DNA of 13,155 bases from CALVUJ01 sp045128835 (GCA_045128835.1 JBGVRX010000018.1:1-13155); one strand, 5' to 3'; counted from the stretch's first letter, positions 6,517 to 13,155 are shown. Numbers and translations are program-made. The notes: generated by a model not told the origin, from the letters alone.

Positions 6517-7278
6517 ATGGATGTAAAAAAGCTTATTACTGAAGTAGAAGAAAAATATAATGTTAAAATTATTTTTGCATGTGAATCAGGCAGTAGAGCG
6601 TGGGGATTTCCTTCGCAAAATAGTGATTATGACATTCGTTTTGTTTATGTAAAAAATGAAGATGAATATTTAAAATTAAATAGAGATAGAGACGTTATTG
6701 AATATATGCTAGATGATGTTATTGATATGAATGGTTGGGATTTAGATAAAGCTCTAAAATTATTACATTCTTCAAATCCGACTTTCTTTGAATGGCTAAA
6801 TTCTCCAATTATTTATTTTAAAAGAGAATTTTATAATGATTTATTAGAAGCATCAAAAAATTACTTTGATGTAAAAAAAGAATTAGGGCATTACCTTTCA
6901 ATGTGTGAAAACGATTTCAGTAAAATGAGAAACTCTAACGAACAATTCAAACTTAAAAGATATTTTTATGTAATAAGAGCTCTTTTAGCTGCTAAATGGG
7001 CATTTGAAGAAAAAACAGTTCCTCCTGTATTATTTGAAACTCTAGTAGAAACCAAATTAAAAGATAACTTAAAGCCAATAATAAAAGAATTATTAGAAAT
7101 AAAGAAAAACAGTACAGAAAGCAATTACATTTCTCCAATTAAAGAATTAAATGACTTTATTGAAGAAGAGTTAGTAAAACTAAAAAAAGAAATGATTAAT
7201 CTAGACAACAGCATTAAATCATTTGATGATTTGAACACCCTATTCATAAAAGGAGTAAAAAACTATGACAAATTATAA
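6517..7278 (+). CDS. RlaP-type nucleotidyltransferase (DNA polymerase beta superfamily)
   Basis: 253 residues from ATG 6517. The N-terminal nucleotidyltransferase signature is complete: GSRAWG (25-30) and SDYDIRF with metal-binding Asp37 and Asp39. The segment SSNPTFFEWLNSPIIY (85-100) and the helical part with YFYVIRALLAAKW are typical of the YcgL/RlaP family. That family has been linked by gene neighbourhood to RNA repair; its reaction is not established. A longer frame from TTG 6460 is rejected: ATG 6517 has the ribosome-like AGAAGAG, typical family N-terminal spacing, and lies downstream of the likely promoter. The last 14 bp overlap the start of the tRNA nucleotidyltransferase gene, so translation is probably coupled. 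The partnership suggests work on RNA 3' ends, which is inference. Confidence 0.85.
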   Translation: MDVKKLITEVEEKYNVKIIFACESGSRAWGFPSQNSDYDIRFVYVKNEDEYLKLNRDRDVIEYMLDDVIDMNGWDLDKALKLLHSSNPTFFEWLNSPIIYFKREFYNDLLEASKNYFDVKKELGHYLSMCENDFSKMRNSNEQFKLKRYFYVIRALLAAKWAFEEKTVPPVLFETLVETKLKDNLKPIIKELLEIKKNSTESNYISPIKELNDFIEEELVKLKKEMINLDNSIKSFDDLNTLFIKGVKNYDKL

Positions 7279-8563
7279 TTTTCCTAATCAAGTTTTAAAA
7301 GCCCTTACTTTATTAGAACAAAACAACTATGAAGCCGTTGTAGTAGGTGGTGCTGTTCGTGATCTTTTTCTGAATAAAGAACCACACGATTACGATATTG
7401 CTACAAATGCTACTGTTGAGCAAATGTATGAAATTTTCAAAAAATACAAAGTAATAGATACTGGGTTAAAACATGGCACTTTAACAATACACTTAGATCA
7501 TTTCCCACTTGAAATAACAGCATATCGAGGCTCTACAAATACTTTAAAAGAAGATTTATTTTTAAGAGATTTTACTTTTAACTCTATGGCTATGAATAAA
7601 AGATGTGAATTGTTTGATTTTTATAATGGTAAAGAAGACTTAGAAAACAAAATTATTCGATGTAATAATAACGAAACATTTATAAATGATCCATTAAGAA
7701 TCTTACGTGCTATTAGACAAGCTGGTAAATACAACTTTGTAATTGAAGAAAAAACAAAAGAATTGATGAATAGAGATGTCCAACTTTTAAATAAGGTTTC
7801 AAAAGAAAGAATATCTAGTGAACTATCACAAATATTAATGTGCGATAATGCTCATAATTTAATAAAAGAAAATTCAAACATTATCACTACAATAATACCC
7901 GAATTAAAAGAAACAATTGGATTTAATCAAAATAATCCTCATCATATTTATGATGTATTTAATCACACTTTAAAAGTACTAGAAAATACGCCTAAAATAC
8001 TAGAATTAAGACTTGCTGCATTACTTCATGATATTGGTAAAGTTAAATGTTATGAAGAAGATGAAAATCACATTGGACACTTCTTAGGGCATCACGAATT
8101 ATCTAAAGTAATGGCCTTTGATATGCTTAAAAGATTAAAGTATGATAATAGCACAATTGAGATTGTTTGTAAGCTAATTGAATTCCATGATTATAAATTA
8201 TCTAACACAAAAAAAAGCATTAGAAAATTTTTAAATAAATTTGATGATGAAAGAATAGATTTATTGTTAGAATTAAAGAAAGCCGATATTCTAGGACAAA
8301 ATCCAGAATACAATGATAGATTAGAAGAAATTAAAGATATTAAAAGTCTTCTAGAAGAAATCCTTAATGAAGGTTCATGTTTCTCTTTAAAACATCTAAA
8401 AATAAATGGTAATGATTTGATAAGTTTAAATATTAAAAGCGGTAAATTAATCGGAGAAATCCTAAATGATTGTTTAAATAATGTAATCGAAGGAACACTT
8501 ACAAATGATAAAAATGAATTAATAGAATATGTAAAAGACACTTATCTTGATAGAAAGGAGTAA
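7265..8563 (+). CDS. cca: class II tRNA nucleotidyltransferase with HD domain; possibly CC-adding
   Basis: 432 residues. It builds the 3' CCA end of tRNA. Motif A is GGAVRD (28-33) with catalytic Asp42 and Asp44 in HDYDIAT. Motif B is LRDFTFNSMA (100-109), and motif C is the DLENKIIR stretch (125-132). Motif D is NDPLR (141-145) and motif E begins ERISSEL (181). An HD phosphohydrolase-like domain follows (HHIYDVFNHT at 226, LLHDIGK at 254). Oddities: motif D normally reads EDxxR but here starts with Asn141; motif B lacks its usual first Arg; and the loop between motifs A and B is about 14 residues shorter than in CCA-adding relatives, missing the DxRxP element. That shortening is the known hallmark of CC-adding enzymes. 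AGGAG at 7251 serves the ATG. It overlaps the gene before by 14 bp and lies 5 bp from add. Confidence 0.93.
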   Translation: MTNYNFPNQVLKALTLLEQNNYEAVVVGGAVRDLFLNKEPHDYDIATNATVEQMYEIFKKYKVIDTGLKHGTLTIHLDHFPLEITAYRGSTNTLKEDLFLRDFTFNSMAMNKRCELFDFYNGKEDLENKIIRCNNNETFINDPLRILRAIRQAGKYNFVIEEKTKELMNRDVQLLNKVSKERISSELSQILMCDNAHNLIKENSNIITTIIPELKETIGFNQNNPHHIYDVFNHTLKVLENTPKILELRLAALLHDIGKVKCYEEDENHIGHFLGHHELSKVMAFDMLKRLKYDNSTIEIVCKLIEFHDYKLSNTKKSIRKFLNKFDDERIDLLLELKKADILGQNPEYNDRLEEIKDIKSLLEEILNEGSCFSLKHLKINGNDLISLNIKSGKLIGEILNDCLNNVIEGTLTNDKNELIEYVKDTYLDRKE

Positions 8564-8568
8564 TTTAA

Positions 8569-9537
8569 ATGGATTTAAAAGAAATACAAAAATTACCTAA
8601 AGTTGAACTTCATCTTCACTTAGATGGATCTTTATCTTTAGATTTAGCAAAAAAGTTAACAAATAAATCATTAAATGAATTAAAAGAAGAAATGATTGCT
8701 AAAGATAAATGTGAAAGTTTAACTGAGTATTTAACTAAGTTTGATACCCCAATAAGTTTAATGCAAACTAAAGAAAACTTAACTTTAGCTGCACAAACTT
8801 TAGTTAATGATTTAGCATTACAAAATGTAGTTTATGCAGAAATAAGATTTGCCCCAATGTTTCATACTCAACAAGGTTTAACTTATGAGAAAGTTGTAGA
8901 AGCAGTATTAAACGGTTTAAATAAAAACTCTAATATAAAAGTTAATCTTATTCTTTGTTTAATGCGAGGTTTCCCTGAAGAAAACAACTTAAAAACTATT
9001 GAAGTTGCTAAAAAGTATTTAAATAAAGGCGTATGCGCTATTGATTTAGCGGGAGATGAAATTAAATACCCTACATCAACTTATTTAAAATATTTTGAAA
9101 TAGCAAAAAAAGAAAATATCCCTTTTACAATTCATGCAGGAGAATCTAGGGGAGCAGATGAAGTAGATGTAGCTATCTCTACTGGAACTAAAAGAATTGG
9201 GCATGGAATACATTCAATCGAAGATATCAACGTTATAAATAAAGTAAGAGATAATAATGTTTTATTAGAAGTATGTCCTACTAGTAACATTCAAACAAAC
9301 TCAATAGATACATATAAAAAACACCCTATTAATGACTTATATCATATGGGTGTTCAAATAAGTATAAATACCGATAATTCAACAGTATCCAATATAAGTT
9401 TAAGTGAAGAATACTTGAAACTACATACTACATTTAATTTCACTAAAGATGATTTTAATAAAATAAATGTTATGGCGCTTAATCACGCATTCATTACTGA
9501 AAAAGAAAAAGAAATATTATTAAAAAAGTTTTCTTAA
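8569..9537 (+). CDS. add: adenosine deaminase
   Basis: 322 residues, slightly short for the family (about 330-350). It hydrolyses adenosine or deoxyadenosine to inosine or deoxyinosine and ammonia (cytosolic purine salvage). Zinc ligands and catalytic residues are all visible: HLHLDG with His15 and His17, IHAGE with His189 and catalytic Glu192, GHGIHS with His212, and INTDN with Asp269. The Asn after Asp269, where animal enzymes have a second Asp, is common in Firmicute enzymes. AAAGGAG overlapping the end of cca is its ribosome site; the 5-bp gap implies a single transcript. A metabolic link with tRNA repair is not obvious, and it may simply be co-regulated salvage. Confidence 0.95.
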   Translation: MDLKEIQKLPKVELHLHLDGSLSLDLAKKLTNKSLNELKEEMIAKDKCESLTEYLTKFDTPISLMQTKENLTLAAQTLVNDLALQNVVYAEIRFAPMFHTQQGLTYEKVVEAVLNGLNKNSNIKVNLILCLMRGFPEENNLKTIEVAKKYLNKGVCAIDLAGDEIKYPTSTYLKYFEIAKKENIPFTIHAGESRGADEVDVAISTGTKRIGHGIHSIEDINVINKVRDNNVLLEVCPTSNIQTNSIDTYKKHPINDLYHMGVQISINTDNSTVSNISLSEEYLKLHTTFNFTKDDFNKINVMALNHAFITEKEKEILLKKFS

Positions 9538-9554
9538 AAACAAGAAAACTTTTT
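9523..9554. terminator. bidirectional intrinsic terminator of the rlaP-cca-add operon
   Basis: A 13-bp inverted repeat (AAAAAGTTTTCTT/AAGAAAACTTTTT, loop AAAAAC) overlaps the last codons and TAA of add. T-rich flanks on both strands let it also end the convergent DUF1963 gene. Confidence 0.85.
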
Positions 9555-9562
9555 ATTTTATC

Positions 9563-10327
9563 TTAACAGCAATCCCAATCTACAACGGCTTCTTCAAACT
9601 TACATTCTTCAATCTCTTCTTGAGAAATTAAAGCAAATAAGATTCCACTATCTCCTATACAAAACACATCATAATCATAATTAGAATCTAATTTAAATAA
9701 GCATTCATCTTTATCCTCAAGTTCATAATCACGAGGATCTGTTTGAGTAAAATCTGCATACCCACCTATAACAATACCTGGATTCTCTAATTTCGCATAA
9801 AACGAATCAAACCATTTTGAATCGCCAAAGAATTCTTCTAAATCAAAATAATCTGTATATGAACAACCAAATAATTCATTTGCAGTTGAACAAAGTATAT
9901 CATTAAATCTATAGTCACCTATTGGCATATGTGCAATAGTCTTTTCTAATTCAATTTTAACAGATGTATTTAAAATATAATTCTTAGTATCTATTTCTGG
10001 AAGTTCAGTTTGATATTCTAAACCTTCTTCAAAATACTTTATTACATATTCACAAGGCCAATTAACATATTTGTCTGTAAAGATTTCTAAAATTCCTTTT
10101 TTAGGATATCCTTCTAAATCAACATTTTTCAAATTAACTTGAAGTAGTAAAGGCATATACTCTCCACTATTATCTTTAGGATATTCTTCTCCAACTGGCA
10201 AATAAGGCTTACCACCTAATTTATCATCTAAAATTCCTACTTCACCATCTACAACATTAACCTTGTAACATTCTTTTTTTGTTTTCTCTTTAAAAACTTC
10301 CGCTAATTTTAATATTTTTTCTTCCAT
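9563..10327 (-). CDS. DUF1963 / YwqG-like protein
   Basis: A 254-residue soluble acidic protein. The family landmarks are present in order: KLGGKPYLP (36-44) followed by a short acidic stretch, PLLLQVNL (59-66), GGYADFTQTDPR (188-199) and a closing GDSGILFALISQEEI (225-239). No biochemical activity is established for this family. It has several cysteines, including a terminal Cys-Cys. ATG 10327 has a strong AGGAGGAT ribosome site. It lies 46 bp downstream of the KilA-N gene with no terminator between, and a TGG-TAAAAT extended -10-like string in the gap could give separate expression. It is convergent with add. Confidence 0.85.
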   Translation of the reverse strand: MEEKILKLAEVFKEKTKKECYKVNVVDGEVGILDDKLGGKPYLPVGEEYPKDNSGEYMPLLLQVNLKNVDLEGYPKKGILEIFTDKYVNWPCEYVIKYFEEGLEYQTELPEIDTKNYILNTSVKIELEKTIAHMPIGDYRFNDILCSTANELFGCSYTDYFDLEEFFGDSKWFDSFYAKLENPGIVIGGYADFTQTDPRDYELEDKDECLFKLDSNYDYDVFCIGDSGILFALISQEEIEECKFEEAVVDWDCC

Positions 10328-10373
10328 TTTTAAATCCTCCTGTTTATATAATTATTTTACCAAAACAACCTCA

Positions 10374-11201
10374 TTATTTGTTTCTATTATCTAATATTTT
10401 TATATTATTTCTCTCCAATACTTTAATTTGAGATTTAGCCATCTTATTTAGTAACACTATTCTTTCACTACTTTTTAACTCTTGTTCTATTAACATCGCA
10501 TTATAGCTCTCCATATTAGCCAATACTAGTAATTGTTCAATACTTGCATAGTCTCTCATATTACCATCTAAATCTTTGTTTTGCTTTCTCCATTCACCAG
10601 CTGTTATTCCAAATAACGCTACATTTAGCAAATCTGCTTCTGATGCATAAGTAAAATATATTTGTTCTTTAGTCAAATCTTTAACGATTAAATTTTCCTT
10701 TATAGAATTTGTATGAATTTTATAGTTCACCTTCGCTAATTCTCTTTTAGCAGTCCATTCTATACTTTTATATTCTTCTTTCTTTAATCGTTGAAATTCT
10801 GTTATTAAGTATAATTTAAACTCAGGACTCAACCAACTCGCAAATTCAAAAGCTATGTCTTTATGTGCGAAGGTGCCACTTTTGTATCTACCAGCATATA
10901 CAACAAGTGCTACACCATTTAGTTTATCTATCCATCTGTTCGGAGTCATCATAAATGAATTCGATCCAGCCTCTTTTATAACCGTATCGAATTCGACACG
11001 GTTAAAATTAGTATTATTTAGACTCTCCCATAATCCTAAATATTTCAATGTATCTTTATTTCTTAGCCAACTATATATAATAAATCTCGGATCTTCTACA
11101 TTTTTATATTTTGCTATATCTGTTAAACTAATATAATCCTCTTCATTTATTTTTTTATAACTTACCTCGATTCCTTTTACTACTATATTTTCTTTTTCCA
11201 T
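10374..11201 (-). CDS. KilA-N domain protein
   Basis: 275 residues. The KilA-N domain spans roughly 10-140 with its characteristic strings: YISLTDIAKYKN, the WLRN segment, LGLWE, MTPNRWIDKLN, GRYKSGTFAHKDIAFEFAS and LSPEFKLYLITEFQRLK. A conserved C-terminal part follows (YKIHTNSIKENL, EADLLNVALFG, MRDYASIEQLLVLAN). KilA-N is a DNA-binding domain found in large DNA viruses, phage antirepressors and many free-standing chromosomal genes. The length and C-terminal half match the chromosomal gut-bacterial type. No other phage gene lies nearby. The ATG is preceded by GGGTGAT. It is probably a DNA-binding regulator of unknown target. Confidence 0.9.
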   Translation of the reverse strand: MEKENIVVKGIEVSYKKINEEDYISLTDIAKYKNVEDPRFIIYSWLRNKDTLKYLGLWESLNNTNFNRVEFDTVIKEAGSNSFMMTPNRWIDKLNGVALVVYAGRYKSGTFAHKDIAFEFASWLSPEFKLYLITEFQRLKKEEYKSIEWTAKRELAKVNYKIHTNSIKENLIVKDLTKEQIYFTYASEADLLNVALFGITAGEWRKQNKDLDGNMRDYASIEQLLVLANMESYNAMLIEQELKSSERIVLLNKMAKSQIKVLERNNIKILDNRNK

Positions 11202-11251
11202 TTATATCACCCTATTAATTTAATACAGTGATAATTGTGTTTTTATACAAA

Positions 11252-11272
11252 AAAAGCGGATTTCCCGCTTTT
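11252..11272 (-). terminator. intrinsic terminator of tspO
   Basis: On the minus strand an 8-bp stem AAAAGCGG/CCGCTTTT with a 5-base loop overlaps the tspO stop codon. The minus-strand T-run continues past the stem. It separates the lipid kinase-tspO unit from the KilA-N gene. Confidence 0.85.
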
Positions 11273-11735
11273 AGTTAAGTATCCATATTGCTAAATTTAA
11301 ACAAGTTGCAATACTAAGCCATGTTGGATATATTCCTAAAACATATCCCCAAGTTTTATTGGTTTTATAAATCTCTTTAATTAATAAAATACTAAAGATT
11401 AAATTTATAACTATAATTATTTGTCCTAGTAATAAATTTTGTAATGTAAAATAAACTAAGCACCAAAGAACATTTAAAAATCCATTCATAACCAATAAAA
11501 CAAATTGATTTCTTTTCAATTTATCCTTATTTACTAAATACAACAAATATATTGTAAACAACGAATAAATTATGCCCCACATAATAGGTATAACAAAATC
11601 AAAAATCCATTCACTAGGCTTGTTTAAATTATCATACCACTCTAAACCTTTATTAGTAAAAATACTGCCTAATAGTGCAACTAAAATAACACTTAGAATA
11701 GGAATACCATACTTTATAATCTTTTCCTTATTCAT
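11271..11735 (-). CDS. tspO: TspO/MBR-family membrane protein
   Basis: 154 residues and five transmembrane segments, the standard TspO size and layout. Recognisable positions: LLGSIFTNKGLEWYDNLNKP (helix 1 end and first loop), Trp53 in PIMWGIIYSLF, the NVLWCLVYF helix, LLLGQ, and the C-terminal YPTWLSIATCLNLAIWILN. TspO proteins bind porphyrins and lipids in the membrane and act in tetrapyrrole or stress responses; the exact role varies. Unlike its neighbours it has no Shine-Dalgarno sequence, only an AT-rich stretch before ATG 11735, and no other in-frame start fits. It begins 34 bp after the lipid kinase stop on the same strand, so it is likely in one operon with it. Confidence 0.92.
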   Translation of the reverse strand: MNKEKIIKYGIPILSVILVALLGSIFTNKGLEWYDNLNKPSEWIFDFVIPIMWGIIYSLFTIYLLYLVNKDKLKRNQFVLLVMNGFLNVLWCLVYFTLQNLLLGQIIIVINLIFSILLIKEIYKTNKTWGYVLGIYPTWLSIATCLNLAIWILN

Positions 11736-11769
11736 AGTATTATTTTATTCATTTATTAAAATAATATAC

Positions 11770-12672
11770 CTATTCTTTAGGTCTAATAAATCTTAATACT
11801 TGTTTTAAATTTTCTATTTCAAAATGAGGACCTGTATATATTTCTCCATCTAAGCATATTTTAAAATCTTCATTTCCATCAATAACAACTTTCTTAGCCC
11901 TTTTGTACTTTAATATTTTTCTTAATTTAGGATCATCTAAATGTTTGCCTTCTTTATATCTACCAATTAAAGAAGCAAACTTAAAGATAGAAATAGGCTT
12001 TATAACACATACTTCTAATAACCCATCTTGATTATCTGAATAAGGCGCACATTTATAAGCACCTCCAACATACTTACCATTAGCTACTGTACTTAAAAGT
12101 ATTTTAATTTCTGATAAAACTTCATCATCTGCAACTAATCTACATTTAGTCTTCATTGATTTGAAAATAGAAACTAAAATACCTGTCGTATATGAGTTTT
12201 TACCTCCAATTATTTTCTTTCTTCTAACCTTATTAGCTACATCACATACCGCAGCTTCAAAACCAAAATTAGTTACATTGACAGAATACTCATTATTCAC
12301 TTTCATTACATCAATCTTAATCTCTTCACCATTAAACAAATTATCTAAATCTAAAAACTTTTCTTTACCGCCATAAACCTTAACAAAATCATTTCCACTA
12401 CCACACGGAAAACATGTAACAACCGCATTATTAAACCCCATACAACCAGTAACAACAGTATTAAGAGTACCATCTCCTCCACAAGCACAAAATACTGTAT
12501 CTTCTTTATTTTTATTACAATATTCTTTTATGTAATTAATAGTCTCTTCTCTACTATTTAAATTACATATTTCATATTCAATTTTTCCCTCATACTTTTT
12601 TAAGTTCTCAAACAGTTCTTCTTTTACTTCACTTTTACCAGACTTTGGATTTACTACAAATATATACTTCAT
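11770..12672 (-). CDS. diacylglycerol kinase-family lipid kinase (DagK/YegS-like)
   Basis: 300 residues from ATG 12672. It would phosphorylate diacylglycerol or a related lipid, using ATP, at the membrane surface. Motifs: NPKSGK at 8-13 (phosphate binding), ACGGDGTLN with GGDGT at 65-69, CGSGNDF at 90-96, GGAYKCAPYSDNQDG at 203-217 and LDGE at 274-277. Both the N-terminal nucleotide-binding lobe and the C-terminal beta-sandwich appear complete. The start at 12672 is preferred over ATG 12693, because AGGAAGTGA lies 4 bases before it and family members begin just before NPxSG. The gene is first of a probable two-gene unit with tspO and ends with TAG. Confidence 0.92.
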   Translation of the reverse strand: MKYIFVVNPKSGKSEVKEELFENLKKYEGKIEYEICNLNSREETINYIKEYCNKNKEDTVFCACGGDGTLNTVVTGCMGFNNAVVTCFPCGSGNDFVKVYGGKEKFLDLDNLFNGEEIKIDVMKVNNEYSVNVTNFGFEAAVCDVANKVRRKKIIGGKNSYTTGILVSIFKSMKTKCRLVADDEVLSEIKILLSTVANGKYVGGAYKCAPYSDNQDGLLEVCVIKPISIFKFASLIGRYKEGKHLDDPKLRKILKYKRAKKVVIDGNEDFKICLDGEIYTGPHFEIENLKQVLRFIRPKE

Positions 12673-12676
12673 AAAT

Positions 12677-12685
12677 TCACTTCCT
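12677..12685 (-). promoter_or_regulatory. ribosome binding site that sets the lipid kinase start
   Basis: AGGAAGTGA on the minus strand, one mismatch from AGGAGGTGA, lies 4 bases before ATG 12672. The upstream ATG 12693 has only a GGAG 12 bases away. Confidence 0.6.
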
Positions 12686-12773
12686 ATACTCATAGGATAT
12701 CAAATCTCCCTATATTTAACAATTTTCTTATATGTTATATTCTTAAACTTTCTTCTTTTTTGGTCCATATTTC

Positions 12774-12801
12774 TTTACATCTTCATTTTTAGACATATAA
12801 T
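12774..12801 (+). promoter_or_regulatory. sigma-A-type promoter of the Cys/Thr-Lys protein gene
   Basis: TTTACA and a perfect TATAAT are separated by 16 bases, about 35 bases upstream of ATG 12836. A 7-bp inverted repeat, CTTTACA (12773-12779) and TGTAAAG (12813-12819), flanks the -10; it could be an operator or chance. Confidence 0.6.
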
Positions 12802-12835
12802 TATATATTATGTGTAAAGAAAAGGAGATTTGAAA

Positions 12836-13155
12836 ATGGATTATTCAAAGAAACAACAACAATTAGATGTTAAGAAATGGGTTGATAGTGAAATAAAAGG
12901 TTATGATACTTGCGGTTCATACAATTACTGTTCAAGTTGTAACAAAGATGCAGCATATCCTTGTGCATATGCTTATGACAAATTTACTACTATTGCTAAA
13001 TTAGCTAAAGAAGCTAGTGGTACAACTACTACTTCTAAAAAATCTACTACAACTAAAAAATCTTGTTCAACTACAGGTACTACAAGTACTGCAAAGAAAA
13101 CAACTACTACAAGAAAAACAACTTGCAAAAAAACTACAACTGATACAGCAACAGT
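12836..13155 (+). CDS. four-cysteine protein with Thr/Lys-rich tail, cut by window edge
   Basis: I do not recognise a named family. 106 codons are visible and the frame is open at the right edge. The N-terminal part (1-58) is soluble and polar, with a Cys cluster C-X5-C-X2-C-X7-C (Cys26, Cys32, Cys35, Cys43) within DTCGSYNYCSSCN and AYPCAYAYDKF. It could bind a metal ion or form disulfides. From about residue 61 the sequence becomes low-complexity: about half Thr, with basic pairs (KK or RK) at 68, 74, 87, 93 and 98 and two more Cys (77, 97). This gives a basic, probably disordered tail, in the manner of histone-like or nucleic-acid-binding tails. The N-terminus lacks a hydrophobic signal, so secretion is unlikely. 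AAGGAG 8 bases before the ATG and a good promoter support expression. Confidence 0.85.
   Translation, partial: MDYSKKQQQLDVKKWVDSEIKGYDTCGSYNYCSSCNKDAAYPCAYAYDKFTTIAKLAKEASGTTTTSKKSTTTKKSCSTTGTTSTAKKTTTTRKTTCKKTTTDTAT

Noticed and set aside
8191..8541. 116-codon open frame on the minus strand
   Set aside because: It lies entirely opposite the cca gene, has no ribosome site, and its Ser/Leu/Phe-rich composition is that of an antisense shadow.
10855..11136. 93-codon open frame opposite the KilA-N gene
   Set aside because: Antisense to a well-conserved protein, without a ribosome site.
9563..11201. Prophage remnant around the KilA-N gene
   Set aside because: No integrase, structural, lysis or repressor genes and no attachment-site repeats in the window.
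12673..12693. Seven-residue N-terminal extension of the lipid kinase
   Set aside because: AGGAAGTGA directly before ATG 12672 is a better site, and family members start just before NPKSG.
12795..12806. Perfect palindrome ATATAATTATAT
   Set aside because: Pure A/T palindrome overlapping a -10 box in AT-rich DNA; expected by chance.
1..13155. tRNA, rRNA, CRISPR array or insertion sequence
   Set aside because: Looked for TTCGA-type tRNA arms, regularly spaced repeats and transposase motifs; none was seen.

Overview
The window is AT-rich DNA (roughly 70% A+T by eye) from a bacterium with strong Shine-Dalgarno (SD) sites, short intergenic gaps and U-tailed hairpin terminators. TGG is used for Trp and TGA is not needed as a sense codon. 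This fits a low-GC Bacillota lineage such as Erysipelotrichia or a neighbouring gut Bacilli/Mollicutes-related group; the exact taxon is inference. All 15 stop codons visible are TAA (13) or TAG (2). No tRNA, rRNA, CRISPR array, insertion sequence or prophage structural gene was seen. No gene-free stretch exceeds 300 bases.

Left part (1-3060): a thymidine kinase gene cut by the left edge (minus), a 2-helix small membrane protein (minus), an unrecognised 110-residue protein (minus), a second small membrane protein (plus) that resembles the first, a PIN-domain protein (minus) and a HAD-family phosphatase (plus). Convergent genes are separated by hairpin terminators that work in both directions and touch the stop codons.

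Middle (3058-6417, all minus): a leucine-rich-repeat protein fused to a transglutaminase/protease-like Cys-His-Asp domain, a MATE-family multidrug exporter with its own promoter, and a YgjV-family membrane protein.

The plus-strand operon (about 6486-9554) is the most coherent unit. It encodes an RlaP-type nucleotidyltransferase, a class II tRNA nucleotidyltransferase with an HD domain overlapping it by 14 bp, and adenosine deaminase 5 bp further on, closed by one terminator. The tRNA nucleotidyltransferase lacks the loop between motifs A and B and has altered motif B and D residues. This is the signature reported for CC-adding rather than CCA-adding enzymes, so a separate A-adding activity would be expected elsewhere.

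Right part (9563-12672, all minus): a DUF1963/YwqG-like protein, a stand-alone KilA-N protein, a TspO/MBR membrane protein, and a diacylglycerol-kinase-family lipid kinase upstream of tspO. At the right edge a plus-strand gene with a good promoter begins. It encodes four clustered cysteines followed by a Thr/Lys-rich low-complexity tail and is cut by the window end. Several genes use SD sites of the GGTGAT type, which create false upstream GTG starts; the starts given here are corrected for that.
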